Assembly (NCBI RefSeq): GCF_900109915.1
Contig: NZ_FOBU01000001.1
Location: forward strand, 306,558 to 370,557
From: Luteibacter sp. UNCMF331Sha3.1
GTDB lineage: Bacteria; Pseudomonadota; Gammaproteobacteria; Xanthomonadales; Rhodanobacteraceae
Direction of reading: 5' to 3'
DNA: 64,000 nt
The first letter of the stretch is position 1. Each line of letters starts with the position of its first letter. Made by a program: the position numbers and the translations under genes. Below are positions 1 through 7,544 of this stretch, one piece after another. The notes beneath the pieces were generated by a model. It was not told the origin of the DNA, searched no databases, and saw nothing but the letters and a program-made list of their open reading frames with translations.

Positions 1-354
1 CTTGATCTCCTCAGGCGTGATCGTGCCGCCACCGCCGCCGAACACGCGCACGTGGCCCGCGCCGCGTTCGCGCAGCATGTCGACCATGTACTTGAAGTAT
101 TCGACATGGCCACCCTGATAGGACGACAGCGCGATCGCATCGGCGTCTTCCTGCAGAGCCGCGCGCACGACGTCTTCGACCGAGCGGTTATGGCCGAGGT
201 GGATCACTTCGGCGCCCTGGCTCTGGATGATGCGGCGCATGATGTTGATGGCCGCGTCGTGGCCGTCGAACAGACTCGCGGCCGTGACGAATCGCAGCGG
301 CGCCGCCTCCGCATCGGTGTGGCTGGCGGGGATGTGCTTGGGCTGCGAGCTCAT
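1..354 (-). CDS. icmF: Fused isobutyryl-CoA mutase IcmF, N-terminal part (cut by window edge)
   Basis: The 118 visible codons encode the adenosylcobalamin-binding domain of a B12-dependent acyl-CoA mutase. I see the cobalamin ligand region [15 protein letters not shown] near residue 28, the segment [16 protein letters not shown], and the glycine-rich [13 protein letters not shown] just before the edge. In the family, a B12-binding domain that starts the protein in this way belongs to IcmF, in which it is followed by a MeaI-type GTPase and the mutase domain; separate methylmalonyl-CoA mutases carry it at the C-terminus. IcmF interconverts isobutyryl-CoA and n-butyryl-CoA (some also isovaleryl/pivalyl-CoA) in the cytoplasm. 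The ATG at 354 has GGAG about 7 bases upstream. The rest of the gene lies beyond the window, so the full architecture is inferred. The other branched-chain acyl-CoA genes in this window fit the assignment. Confidence 0.85.
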   Translation of the reverse strand, partial: MSSQPKHIPASHTDAEAAPLRFVTAASLFDGHDAAINIMRRIIQSQGAEVIHLGHNRSVEDVVRAALQEDADAIALSSYQGGHVEYFKYMVDMLRERGAGHVRVFGGGGGTITPEEIK

Positions 355-460
355 GGAAACTCCGGGAACGACCGACGACGGGGGGTGGGAACCGGTCGAT
401 TCTACTGCGGAGGTGGTCGGACCCCTTGCTGCGCCGCAGCGTCGCGGGTACGCACGCGAG

Positions 461-1342
461 CTACGCGTGGGAATCCGCGCCGCCCAGGAAGGCGATCGCG
501 GCGGCCACCACCGACGCGTCGTCGACGATGCGCCGATGTCCGAGGTGCCGCGTTTTCAGCAGCGTGGAGCCGGGCCAGTGCATCGCATACTGCTCGGCCT
601 CCTCCACCGGCACGTCGCGATCGAACTCGTCGTGCACGATGAGTGCCGGCTGGGTACGGCGCGGTGCATGGTGTTCGATGTGAAGGCCGTCGATGGGCAC
701 GCCGGTACGTCGCGCCAGCATCTCGTGAAGACCGGGCCGCAGGTGCTCGCCCAGCCGGACGAAACGCGCGAACCGTCGCGTCGCCGCCTTCGGGTCCGCC
801 GCGGCCGCGATCAGCACCACGCGCTTCGCGGTCCATCCGTCGTCCAGCGCCAGCGTCACGGCCGCGCCGCCGAGCGAATGGGCAACGACACCTTCGGCAT
901 CGCCGTAATGTTGGCCTACCACCGTCACGGTGCGCACGAAGTCGGGCAACGTGCACAGGCGGCCACCACTGAGGCCGTGAGCCGGCTGATCGAACGCCAC
1001 GGCCGCCCAGCCTTTCGCAAGAAGCTGCGGTACCCAGTTCTCCCAGCGCAGGCCCATGCTCGACCAGCCGTGGGCGAGTAGCACGTAGGGCTGACGTGAT
1101 GGATCGCCCCATACGTACGTGGCTACCGACTCGCCATCGACCGTCACCGTCTCGCGTCGCGCGGTCATCGAGCGCGCGGCGTGCTCGGCTCGCTCGCGAC
1201 TGCTCGGCAGCGGTGTCTGGAACACACGCGCCGCGTGGGCCACGGTACGCACCGGCGCGAAGCGGCTGCCAAAACGGTAAGCCACGCGAATGCCGAGCAG
1301 GGTCGCTACGGTACGAACGCCGAATCGGCGGGGTGGCTTCAT
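461..1342 (-). CDS. Alpha/beta hydrolase family protein
   Basis: A 293-residue alpha/beta hydrolase. Visible motifs are [10 protein letters not shown] (oxyanion loop, about residue 88), FDQPAHGLS, the nucleophile elbow [10 protein letters not shown] (Ser in A-H-S-L-G, first Gly of GxSxG replaced by Ala), HDEFDRDVP carrying the likely acid, and TRHLGHRRI carrying the catalytic His. The basic N-terminus [20 protein letters not shown] may be a weak membrane anchor. The substrate cannot be told from sequence; the family includes esterases, thioesterases and lysophospholipases. It is transcribed in the same direction as icmF, 106 bases upstream of it, but no joint function is evident. No clear Shine-Dalgarno precedes the ATG at 1342, so a different start is possible. 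Confidence 0.8.
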   Translation of the reverse strand: MKPPRRFGVRTVATLLGIRVAYRFGSRFAPVRTVAHAARVFQTPLPSSRERAEHAARSMTARRETVTVDGESVATYVWGDPSRQPYVLLAHGWSSMGLRWENWVPQLLAKGWAAVAFDQPAHGLSGGRLCTLPDFVRTVTVVGQHYGDAEGVVAHSLGGAAVTLALDDGWTAKRVVLIAAAADPKAATRRFARFVRLGEHLRPGLHEMLARRTGVPIDGLHIEHHAPRRTQPALIVHDEFDRDVPVEEAEQYAMHWPGSTLLKTRHLGHRRIVDDASVVAAAIAFLGGADSHA

Positions 1343-1528
1343 GCGGGAACCGATAGTCGAGGGGGCGTGATGCGGGGGCCTGGAGCACGCGTCGATCAGG
1401 AAGGTTCTCGTCGCCCGGCGCTTTCACGAAGCTGAACATTCCCGGAGGCGGTGGTCAACCACCGCTGCGAGCAGGCGTTCTGTCGCCCACGAGTCCGCAC
1501 CGTGCGGCCGATGCAAAGGAGGTATCCC

Positions 1529-1870
1529 ATGACCTTTCTGACCCGCAGTCTCGTCGCCGTGGCCGCTCTGGGCCTCGCCATCGGCGCCGCGAGCTATGCC
1601 CCGCCCGCCCCCGCGCGCGAGTACGTCTCGGTCACCGTCGGCTCCCGCCCGCCCCCGCCGCGCTTCGAGCGCGTGCCGCCGGCGCGCGCCGGCTATGTCT
1701 GGGCGCCGGGGTACTGGAACTGGGCCGGCGGCCGGTACGTGTGGGTCGGTGGCCACTGGTACGGCGCCCGCCCGGGCTACGTCTATCGTCCGCCGGTCTG
1801 GCGCCCGTACGGCCGCGGCTGGCGGATCGAGCGTGAGACCTGGCACCGCGACCCCCGCTGGCACCGCTGA
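1529..1870 (+). CDS. Secreted YXWGXW-repeat protein
   Basis: A 113-residue exported protein. A signal peptide is visible (MTFLTRSLVAVAALGLAIGA, likely cleaved after PAPA near residue 29). The mature part is rich in Tyr, Trp, Arg, Gly and Pro, with repeated elements such as GYVWAPGYW and YVWVGGHW, which are the YXWGXW type of BcpO-related proteins. The function of the family is unknown; the composition suggests a small envelope or surface protein. The start at 1529 is well supported by AAAGGAGG at 1515-1522. An in-frame ATG further upstream would place non-signal residues before the signal peptide and is less likely. It is followed by a strong terminator at 1938, so it is probably a single-gene unit. 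Confidence 0.8.
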   Translation: MTFLTRSLVAVAALGLAIGAASYAPPAPAREYVSVTVGSRPPPPRFERVPPARAGYVWAPGYWNWAGGRYVWVGGHWYGARPGYVYRPPVWRPYGRGWRIERETWHRDPRWHR

Positions 1871-1937
1871 GCCCCCTTGCTGCGGCGCACCCACACGGAC
1901 GCGCGCAAGGGTTTAAACTAGGCAGCTGACACGACAT

Positions 1938-1972
1938 ATCGCCCCACCTCCCAAGGTTGGGGCGATTTTTTT
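1938..1972 (+). terminator. Rho-independent terminator
   Basis: A 9-bp stem (ATCGCCCCA / TGGGGCGAT) with an 11-base loop is followed directly by seven T. It separates the YXWGXW gene from leucine dehydrogenase. Confidence 0.8.
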
Positions 1973-2063
1973 GATTCGTCCCATACCGGTGGTCCCCACC
2001 ACCGGTTTTTCATCCAGACGGCAGTGCTGACCGCCGCCGCTTGTAACCGGAGTAACGCGTTCG

Positions 2064-3167
2064 ATGATTTTCGAAACCATCGCCAACACGGGCCACGAAG
2101 AAGTCGTCTTCTGCCATAACAAGGACGCAGGCCTCAAGGCCATCATCGCGATCCACAACACCGTGCTGGGTCCCTCGCTGGGTGGCCTGCGCATGTGGCC
2201 GTACAAGACCGAGCAGGACGCCGTCAACGACGTACTCCGCCTCTCGCGCGGCATGACGTACAAGAACGCGGTGGCGGGCCTGAACCTCGGCGGCGGCAAG
2301 GCCGTGATCATCGGCGATCCCTCCAAGGACAAGTCCGAAGCGCTGTTCCGCGCGTTCGGCCGTTTCGTCAACTCGCTCAACGGCCGTTACATCACGGCCG
2401 AGGACGTCGGCATCGACGTCAACGACATGGAATACGTCTACCGCGAAACCGAGTACGTCACCGGCGTGCACCAGGTCCATGGCGGTTCGGGCGATCCGTC
2501 GCCGTTCACCGCGTTCGGCACGCTGCAGGGCCTGATGGCCGCGCTGCAGGCGAAGCACGGTAACGAAGACGTCGGCAAGTACAGCTACGCCGTGCAGGGC
2601 TGCGGCCACGTGGGCAGCGAGTTCATCAAGCTGCTGCGCGAACAGGGCGCCAAGGTGTTCGTCACGGACATCAACAAGGATGCCGTGCAGCGCTGCGTCG
2701 ACGAACTGGGCTGCGAAGCGGTCGGCCTCGACGAGATCTACGACGTCGACGCCGACGTCTACAGCCCGTGCGCCCTGGGCGGCACGGTCAACGAGCAGAC
2801 GATCGACCGCATCAAGGCGAAGATCATCTGCGGCGCGGCGAACAACCAGCTCGCCACCGACGCCATCGGCGACGAGCTCGCCCGCCGTGGCGTGCTCTAC
2901 GCACCGGATTACGCCGTCAACGCGGGCGGCGTGATGAACGTCTCGCTCGAAATCGACGGCTACAACCGCGAGCGCGCGATGCGCATGATGCGCACGATCT
3001 ACTACAACGTCGGTCGCATCTTCGAAATCTCCGGCCGCGACAATATCCCGACCTACAAGGCCGCGGACCGCATGGCCGAAGAGCGCATCAACGCGATCGG
3101 CAAGATCCGCCTGCCGCACATGGGCAACGGCGCGCCCCGCTTCCAGGGTCGCATGCGCGGCCAGTAA
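2064..3167 (+). CDS. Leucine dehydrogenase (Glu/Leu/Phe/Val dehydrogenase)
   Basis: NAD-dependent oxidative deamination of leucine and other branched-chain amino acids to 2-oxo acids, cytoplasmic. The 367-residue length matches leucine dehydrogenases. Visible: GGLRMWPY at 40-47; Lys67 in MTYKNAV (substrate carboxylate) and Lys79 in LNLGGGKAV (catalytic), at the spacing known for Bacillus LeuDH Lys68/Lys80; TAEDVG with the catalytic Asp about 114; and a Rossmann loop VQGCGHVGSE near 178-186. The ATG has CCGGAG 11 bases upstream. It is flanked by terminators on both sides, so it is monocistronic. It supplies substrate for branched-chain 2-oxoacid dehydrogenase (an E1 C-terminus lies at the right edge of the window) and hence for isovaleryl-CoA dehydrogenase at 20.5 kb. 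Phenylalanine or valine dehydrogenase is the only realistic alternative. Confidence 0.93.
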   Translation: MIFETIANTGHEEVVFCHNKDAGLKAIIAIHNTVLGPSLGGLRMWPYKTEQDAVNDVLRLSRGMTYKNAVAGLNLGGGKAVIIGDPSKDKSEALFRAFGRFVNSLNGRYITAEDVGIDVNDMEYVYRETEYVTGVHQVHGGSGDPSPFTAFGTLQGLMAALQAKHGNEDVGKYSYAVQGCGHVGSEFIKLLREQGAKVFVTDINKDAVQRCVDELGCEAVGLDEIYDVDADVYSPCALGGTVNEQTIDRIKAKIICGAANNQLATDAIGDELARRGVLYAPDYAVNAGGVMNVSLEIDGYNRERAMRMMRTIYYNVGRIFEISGRDNIPTYKAADRMAEERINAIGKIRLPHMGNGAPRFQGRMRGQ

Positions 3168-3187
3168 GCCGTTCGCGCCACACCACG

Positions 3188-3220
3188 AAAAGGCCGCCCG
3201 CGTAAGCCGGCGGCCTTTTT
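3188..3220 (+). terminator. Rho-independent terminator
   Basis: Stem AAGGCCGCC (3190-3198) pairs with GGCGGCCTT (3209-3217) and ends in a run of T. It lies 20 bases after the leucine dehydrogenase stop. Confidence 0.85.
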
Positions 3221-3326
3221 CATGCCTGAAATGGGCCGACGTTCCTACACCCGATGGAAGATCGCAGTGCGGAGCCGCGGAGCGTACGTTGGACCCACAC
3301 TGCAACGGTTGGCCAGGGAGAGTGAC

Positions 3327-3524
3327 ATGCAAGGATACGTAAAATTTTATAACCTTGAAAAAGGCTTCGGCTTCATCACCCCCGATGATGGCGGACCCAA
3401 TGTCTTCGCTCATTACAGCGCGATCGTCGGCGCGTTTAAGGAACTCAGTGAAGGTCAACGGGTGGAATTCGATCTCGTGGGAGGCTCGGACAAGCCGCGA
3501 GCCAGCAACATCAACCCTATCTGA
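3327..3524 (+). CDS. Cold-shock-domain protein (divergent CspA type)
   Basis: A 65-residue single cold-shock domain that should bind single-stranded nucleic acid and act as an RNA chaperone. RNP1 is KGFGFITP (residues about 11-18) and RNP2 is VFAHYSAI. It diverges from the usual consensus: VKFYN replaces VKWFN and HYSAI replaces HFSAI, so the aromatic platform is altered. The start at 3327 is preceded by AGGGAGAG. It stands alone between terminators and is the first of a dispersed group of four complete cold-shock domains in 3.3 kb. A specific cold response cannot be claimed; many family members are constitutive or stress-induced. Confidence 0.9.
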   Translation: MQGYVKFYNLEKGFGFITPDDGGPNVFAHYSAIVGAFKELSEGQRVEFDLVGGSDKPRASNINPI

Positions 3525-3610
3525 ATTACTGAGGCCGCGTCCCCGATATCCGCTCTGGACAGCGTCATGGTGGAGGCAGCCGCGACATCGCGCCCGAACG
3601 TTCACCGCGA

Positions 3611-3643
3611 AGAAGCCGCCGGAGCGATCCGGCGGCTTCTTTG
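3611..3643 (+). terminator. Rho-independent terminator
   Basis: A 13-bp stem (AGAAGCCGCCGGA / TCCGGCGGCTTCT) has a 4-base loop and a short T run. It lies 87 bases after the first cold-shock gene. Confidence 0.8.
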
Positions 3644-3808
3644 CTCCTGGACGGCAGGCGCCGACAGCGCACGGCACCCATCGGGTCATGCCGAAAAATG
3701 CTATCGGCACCTACGACGTTCTGCGGATGGCCATGACTGCGCCACCTGCGTAGAGTCGTCCCGAGCCGATGCGGAGTTCGTCGGCGTGCGCAGATCAGGG
3801 ATGAGGCC

Positions 3809-5185
3809 ATGAATCGCAGACACACGCACGACGGAGAGCACCACCGCGCCGGACCCCTGACACCGTCGAAACTCGACGGGGAGTTCGGCGTTGGCGGCGT
3901 GCTGCGAATGAAGGGCGATCGCGCGTGGGCGGCGAACGCCTCTCGCCCCGCCGTTGGCCCCGACGGCAGCCTGTACGTCGCGTACTGGGGTTTTTACGAG
4001 GAAACGGGTGCGCTCGCGCGATGGGCCGTCGTCAAATCCCGCCCCGGCGGCGCCCCCGATGAGTCATTCGGACCCTCCGGGGATGGCTTCAGCTTTGGGC
4101 CAGCGACGGATCCGCGCGAGCCGACGCGTCTCTGTGTCCTGCCGGACGGCCAGGTACTGATCGCGCTCCATCTGAAGCCACGGGGCGAGAACAGGAATTT
4201 CGCCAGTCTATCGATGATGTCGCGGGAGGGCGCCTTCGAATCGGCCTTTGGCGAGCAGGGCATCCTCGTTCCGCAGCTCGGCGAAGGCTTCGTGCCGATT
4301 TATGGAATCGATCTCTTTCTGCACACGCAGAACGCCATCTACGTGTCGGGACGCGCCCAGAACGCCATGCAGGAAACACGAGGGTTCGCCGTGCGCCTCG
4401 TACGGCAGGGCCCTGACGATACCTTCCGGCAGGATCCGTCGTTCAACGGCGACCTTGGGTACATGCTCATGCCGTTCCATGTCGGAGATCGCTCTCACGG
4501 CGGCGAGCAGATGTTCGGGTGGCCGATCGACGGCGATCGTTTTCTGCTGGCCGGAAGCACGCAGAGCCAGGTCGAGGTGCGTCGTTACGTGCCGGGCGAC
4601 AACGGCGACATGGTGCTGGACCCGACCTTCGGCAAAAACGGGACCTACGTGGTGCCCAACGATGCGAACCCCAGCGACGCCGCGGATCTGCTGGTGGGAA
4701 TCGCCGAGACGAACTCCCGCTATGTCCTCGCAGGGCGCAGACGCGACGACCTCGGCTTCGTCGTCGGCATCACGAAAGACGGTTATCCGGACATCACGTT
4801 CGCGAGGGGCGCGCCCGCTCTCACCCCGTCCTGGGCGGGTGGCTGTTTCTACACGGACGCCGGGATCGACAAGGACGGCCATGTCGTCGTGACGGGCGAA
4901 CCGACGGGAGCCAACATGCGTGCAGGCTTCCTTGCCGCCCGGTACCTCGGCGATGGTGAACTCGATCCGAGTTTTGGCGACCGCGGTTTCGCGTGGGACC
5001 CGATCACGCATACCGTCCGTTCATCGGGCGTCGTCGTGCAGGGGGATCGCGATGTAGTGATGACAGGACTCACCGGAACGACGGGCGGCTATGACCTGGA
5101 AGTCATCTTCGGCCGCTTTCGTTTCCCCCGAACCGGGTCCACCGAGCGGTCGGCGGATGCCGAAGTTGGGTCGGCATACCGATAG
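3809..5185 (+). CDS. Delta-60 repeat (beta-propeller-like) protein
   Basis: A 458-residue protein with recurring Delta-60-type units: [44 protein letters not shown] and [11 protein letters not shown], each about 60-110 residues apart. Between them are strand patterns such as [11 protein letters not shown] and [12 protein letters not shown], as expected of beta-propeller blades. No signal peptide is seen; the N-terminus is hydrophilic and His/Arg-rich. The molecular function is unknown. In other bacteria such repeats sit in large extracellular proteins, so a short leaderless form is a little unusual. It lies between two cold-shock genes. The ATG at 3809 has AGGGATGAGG upstream. A CCTACGAC box at 3710 upstream is also found before two of the cold-shock genes. 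Confidence 0.75.
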   Translation: MNRRHTHDGEHHRAGPLTPSKLDGEFGVGGVLRMKGDRAWAANASRPAVGPDGSLYVAYWGFYEETGALARWAVVKSRPGGAPDESFGPSGDGFSFGPATDPREPTRLCVLPDGQVLIALHLKPRGENRNFASLSMMSREGAFESAFGEQGILVPQLGEGFVPIYGIDLFLHTQNAIYVSGRAQNAMQETRGFAVRLVRQGPDDTFRQDPSFNGDLGYMLMPFHVGDRSHGGEQMFGWPIDGDRFLLAGSTQSQVEVRRYVPGDNGDMVLDPTFGKNGTYVVPNDANPSDAADLLVGIAETNSRYVLAGRRRDDLGFVVGITKDGYPDITFARGAPALTPSWAGGCFYTDAGIDKDGHVVVTGEPTGANMRAGFLAARYLGDGELDPSFGDRGFAWDPITHTVRSSGVVVQGDRDVVMTGLTGTTGGYDLEVIFGRFRFPRTGSTERSADAEVGSAYR

Positions 5186-5327
5186 CCGCCGGAACGCTTC
5201 GCCTGCCGCACATGAAGTTCTTCCGGCCCGACCAGGGATCGACAACGAGGTCGTCTCGGCGGCCCAAGCACGAAACACGACGATGGCATGGAGCCATCGC
5301 GAATCGACCAAGGGAGTGGAGCGCGAC

Positions 5328-5591
5328 ATGAAAGGTACGGTGAAGTGGTTCAATTCGGCGAAGGGATTCGGATTCATCACCCCCGAGGATGGCACGAAGG
5401 ACGTCTTCGTCCACTTCAGTGCCATCGAGGCATCGGGCTTCAAGTCCCTGGAGGAGCACGACGAGGTTTCGTTCGACAAGGTGCAGGCGCCGAAAGGGCC
5501 GCAGGCCGTGAACGTCAGGAAGCTCGGGCACGCCACTGGCACGCCGATGCACGGCGACGACCACGAAGGCCTGCGCAAACGGCAACGTTGA
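5328..5591 (+). CDS. Cold-shock protein with C-terminal basic tail
   Basis: An 87-residue protein: a canonical cold-shock domain ([23 protein letters not shown]2 DVFVHFSAI, ending in GPQAVNV) followed by a hydrophilic tail of about 20 residues with [13 protein letters not shown] at the end. It should be a single-stranded RNA/DNA binding chaperone. AAGGGAGTGG precedes the ATG at 5328; the frame is open further upstream, but that segment has no family resemblance. It follows the Delta-60 gene by 142 bases. Confidence 0.92.
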   Translation: MKGTVKWFNSAKGFGFITPEDGTKDVFVHFSAIEASGFKSLEEHDEVSFDKVQAPKGPQAVNVRKLGHATGTPMHGDDHEGLRKRQR

Positions 5592-5744
5592 TCGCAAGCC
5601 GCTGACCCGAAGGAAAATCCGGGCCGCTCACCTACGACAAGTGGCCGAGCCGGCCGGGACGACCGCGCGCAGGAATCGGCATACGCTGGAAACGGCGGCG
5701 ACGGGCGCCGCCGTTGGCACGACCATCCAGCGGAGCGACATGTC

Positions 5745-6080
5745 ATGAACGAGGCAGACACGCGGCACGCGAAGCACCGCGCTTCAGAGCGCACGATCGT
5801 CTCTATCGGCGGTCACGGCAAGGTCAAGTGGTTCAACGAACCCAAGGGCTTCGGATTCATCTGCCAGGACGTCGGCGAAGATCTCTTCGTGCATTATCAA
5901 GACATCGACGTCAAAGGATTCAGGACGCTCAAGCAAGGGCAGCGCGTGAAATTCGACGTCGCAAAAGGCGAAAAAGGCCTTTCCGCCACGAACGTCGTCC
6001 CGGTAGAACCTGTTGCCGACGGCCAGCGGAACCCATCGGGCAGCCCCAGGGAGAAACGCCATGAGCAGTCATCGGCATGA
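5745..6080 (+). CDS. Cold-shock protein with N- and C-terminal extensions
   Basis: A 111-residue protein. The cold-shock domain spans about residues 24-86 (GKVKWFNEPKGFGFICQDVG, RNP2 DLFVHYQDI, ending in GLSATNVVPV). It is preceded by a polar 23-residue extension and followed by about 25 polar residues. RNP2 has HYQDI instead of HFSAI. Predicted role: nucleic acid chaperone. Its 3' end overlaps the next small gene by 20 bases, which suggests translational coupling. The upstream region (5631-5688) shares three spaced sequence blocks with the region before the fourth cold-shock gene. Confidence 0.88.
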   Translation: MNEADTRHAKHRASERTIVSIGGHGKVKWFNEPKGFGFICQDVGEDLFVHYQDIDVKGFRTLKQGQRVKFDVAKGEKGLSATNVVPVEPVADGQRNPSGSPREKRHEQSSA

Positions 6081-6249
6081 GTCGCCACGGAACGACGGGG
6101 CATCGCGCATGCCCGCCGACGCACGCCGGCTGATGCCGGGCGATCGCGTGGCGTTCGATCTCTTCGAGGGCGACGACGGTCCACCGTATGCGCTGAACGT
6201 GACGCTGATCGACGCGACGGATGCGACGCCCCGCACCGACGAGTCTTAA
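6061..6249 (+). CDS. Small protein resembling the C-terminal half of a cold-shock domain
   Basis: A 62-residue open frame starting at ATG 6061 inside the end of the preceding cold-shock gene, with GGGAG about 8 bases upstream. The segment LMPGDRVAFDLFEGDDGPPY followed by ALNV matches the last two strands of a cold-shock domain (compare LKQGQRVKFDV and ATNV in the upstream neighbour). The N-terminal part has neither RNP1 nor RNP2. It is therefore either a remnant of a fifth cold-shock gene or a half-domain protein made together with its neighbour. It cannot bind nucleic acid in the standard way. Coding status is moderately supported by the overlap and the ribosome binding site. Confidence 0.55.
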   Translation: MSSHRHESPRNDGASRMPADARRLMPGDRVAFDLFEGDDGPPYALNVTLIDATDATPRTDES

Positions 6250-6426
6250 GCGGAATCGGAAGGGACCGCGGGATCGCGCTGATCCGTCATCGGCTTCGCG
6301 TATCCCCGCCTACGACGCATGGCCGAGCGCGTGCGATAGGCCGATACGGCATGACCGACATACGCTGTATGCGGCGGCAGGCAGATGTCGTCACAGGCTG
6401 CACCACATCAAGGAGTGGATACGGTC

Positions 6427-6651
6427 ATGAGCGAGACGCTGCATAAAAAGCACAGCGGGAAGGTCAAGTGGTTCAACGACCAGAAGGGATTCGGCTTCAT
6501 TACCCGCGACGTCGACAAGGAAGATTTCTTCGTGCACTTCAGGCACATCGTGGGAACCGGCCATCGCACGCTGCTGGACGGCCAGAAGGTGACTTTCAGG
6601 GGCGTGCGAGGTCCGAAGGGACTGGCCGCCGAGGAAGTGACCGCGGCCTGA
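6427..6651 (+). CDS. Cold-shock protein
   Basis: A 74-residue cold-shock domain protein: GKVKWFNDQKGFGFITRDVD, RNP2 DFFVHFRHI, and C-terminal strand VTFRGVRGPKGLAAEEV. It should act as a single-stranded nucleic acid chaperone. The start at 6427 has AAGGAG at 6410-6415, rather far (11 bases); an in-frame ATG at 6385 lacks a ribosome binding site. It is the last of the cold-shock group and is convergent with the small gene at 6710. Confidence 0.9.
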   Translation: MSETLHKKHSGKVKWFNDQKGFGFITRDVDKEDFFVHFRHIVGTGHRTLLDGQKVTFRGVRGPKGLAAEEVTAA

Positions 6652-6670
6652 CGCGAGGCCCCGCGGCAAC

Positions 6671-6700
6671 CGGCCACCCGTCCGCGAGGGCGGGTGGCCG
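6671..6700. terminator. Possible bidirectional terminator hairpin
   Basis: A perfect 10-bp inverted repeat CGGCCACCCG / CGGGTGGCCG with a 10-base loop sits between two convergent genes. There is no T run on either side, so the terminator role is inferred from position and stem strength. Confidence 0.5.
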
Positions 6701-6709
6701 TCTCCGCCG

Positions 6710-6838
6710 TCAGCGCGCCTGCGCGACGAGCTGCGCGGTCGCGGTGGACGGCGCCACCACCATGGCCCCGAAGGTCAGCGCGCAGGTCAGCACGGCCGCG
6801 GCGAAGAAGGTCTTCAGCAGGAGGGTTTCGAATTTCAT
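6710..6838 (-). CDS. Small exported or membrane peptide of unknown function
   Basis: A 42-residue reading frame with a strong ribosome binding site (AAAGGA about 9 bases before ATG at 6838). The product has a short charged N-terminus (MKFETLLLK), a hydrophobic stretch FFAAAVLTCALTFGAMVV, and a polar tail ending QLVAQAR. STATAQ could be a signal peptidase I site (ATA or TAQ), in which case almost nothing would remain; otherwise it is a single-span membrane peptide. No family is recognised. Confidence 0.5.
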   Translation of the reverse strand: MKFETLLLKTFFAAAVLTCALTFGAMVVAPSTATAQLVAQAR

Positions 6839-7265
6839 GGTCGGTGTCCTTTCTCGATGGAGGGAGTGGCTTTCGCGGGAGATGTCGCAAGAGCCGTGCC
6901 AACCCGGGAAACATCGCGCAGACCGCATTCCTCCATCTTCCCCTGGCCCCCGACCGTCGCAACGACGGTGTCCGCGGACGTTGTGTCCGGGGCGGCCGGA
7001 CAGCATCGGCCGCCCCGGGACCGCCTTCACGTGAGAATTTTCGCAAGTCCGATTGTCACGGATTGCGATCTGCTACACTTTGCCGGCCCCAACGATCTTG
7101 TAAGGCTTTGCCTGCACGAGGCTTTTGGGACAGGGGATGCCACCGGCCGGTGGCGACAACCAATGTATTTCGATCACCTTCGTCGCCTCGGTGGTGGCGC
7201 GGTCGCTTTCGCCCAAGGGCGCTGGCGTGCAGCGCGATCCGGGGATGAAATGGACTTACCGAGCT
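6839..7265. other. 427-base non-coding region between divergent units
   Basis: This gap separates the small minus-strand gene from the pigment operon. It contains a perfect 12-bp inverted repeat, CCGGGGCGGCCG (6987-6998) and CGGCCGCCCCGG (7007-7018), with an 8-base loop and no T run. The candidate operon promoter (7053-7079) lies downstream of the hairpin. About 185 bases of leader would remain before the first ACP gene, in which I see nothing else convincing. Confidence 0.5.
7053..7079 (+). promoter_or_regulatory. Candidate promoter of the aryl polyene operon
   Basis: TTGTCA at 7053-7058 and an extended -10 TGC-TACACT at 7071-7079, with a short 15-base spacer. It is the best sigma-70-like site I see upstream of the first ACP gene. 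The long distance to the start codon (187 bases) leaves room for a regulated leader. Confidence 0.35.
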
Positions 7266-7535
7266 ATGAGCGCGATCCCAGCTGACACCTTCACCTCCGA
7301 CGACGTCCTCGTGCGCCTGCGCTCCGTGCTGCATGAAACGTTCGAAATCGACCCGGCCCGGGTCGTTCCGGAAGCGAACCTCTTCACCGACCTCGAACTC
7401 GACAGCATCGACGCGATCGATCTCGCGATCCAGGTCCAGGACATGACCGGCACCCGGATCAAGCCCGAGGATTTCAAGAGCGTGCGTACGGTCGGCGACG
7501 TCGTCGCCACCGTGCAGGCGCTCGTCGCGCGCTGA
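7266..7535 (+). CDS. Acyl carrier protein of the aryl polyene cluster (ACP 1)
   Basis: An 89-residue acyl carrier protein. The phosphopantetheine attachment site is LELDSIDAIDLAI (Ser about residue 41). Such carriers hold the growing polyene chain as a thioester during the type II iterative synthesis known for aryl polyenes. It is the first gene of the operon. ATG 7266 fits the start of helix I; longer in-frame versions would add unrelated residues. A second, different ACP is encoded at 12316; two ACPs are usual in these clusters. Confidence 0.9.
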   Translation: MSAIPADTFTSDDVLVRLRSVLHETFEIDPARVVPEANLFTDLELDSIDAIDLAIQVQDMTGTRIKPEDFKSVRTVGDVVATVQALVAR

Positions 7536-7544
7536 GCGACACCG

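Noticed and set aside
2010-3710. A 566-codon minus-strand open frame over leucine dehydrogenase and the first cold-shock gene
   Set aside because: It is antisense to two well-supported genes. Long antisense frames are expected in GC-rich DNA, and its product has no recognisable domains.
6857-7285. Plus-strand coding frame before the first acyl carrier protein
   Set aside because: No ribosome binding site and a biased, featureless product; the region holds a hairpin and a likely promoter.
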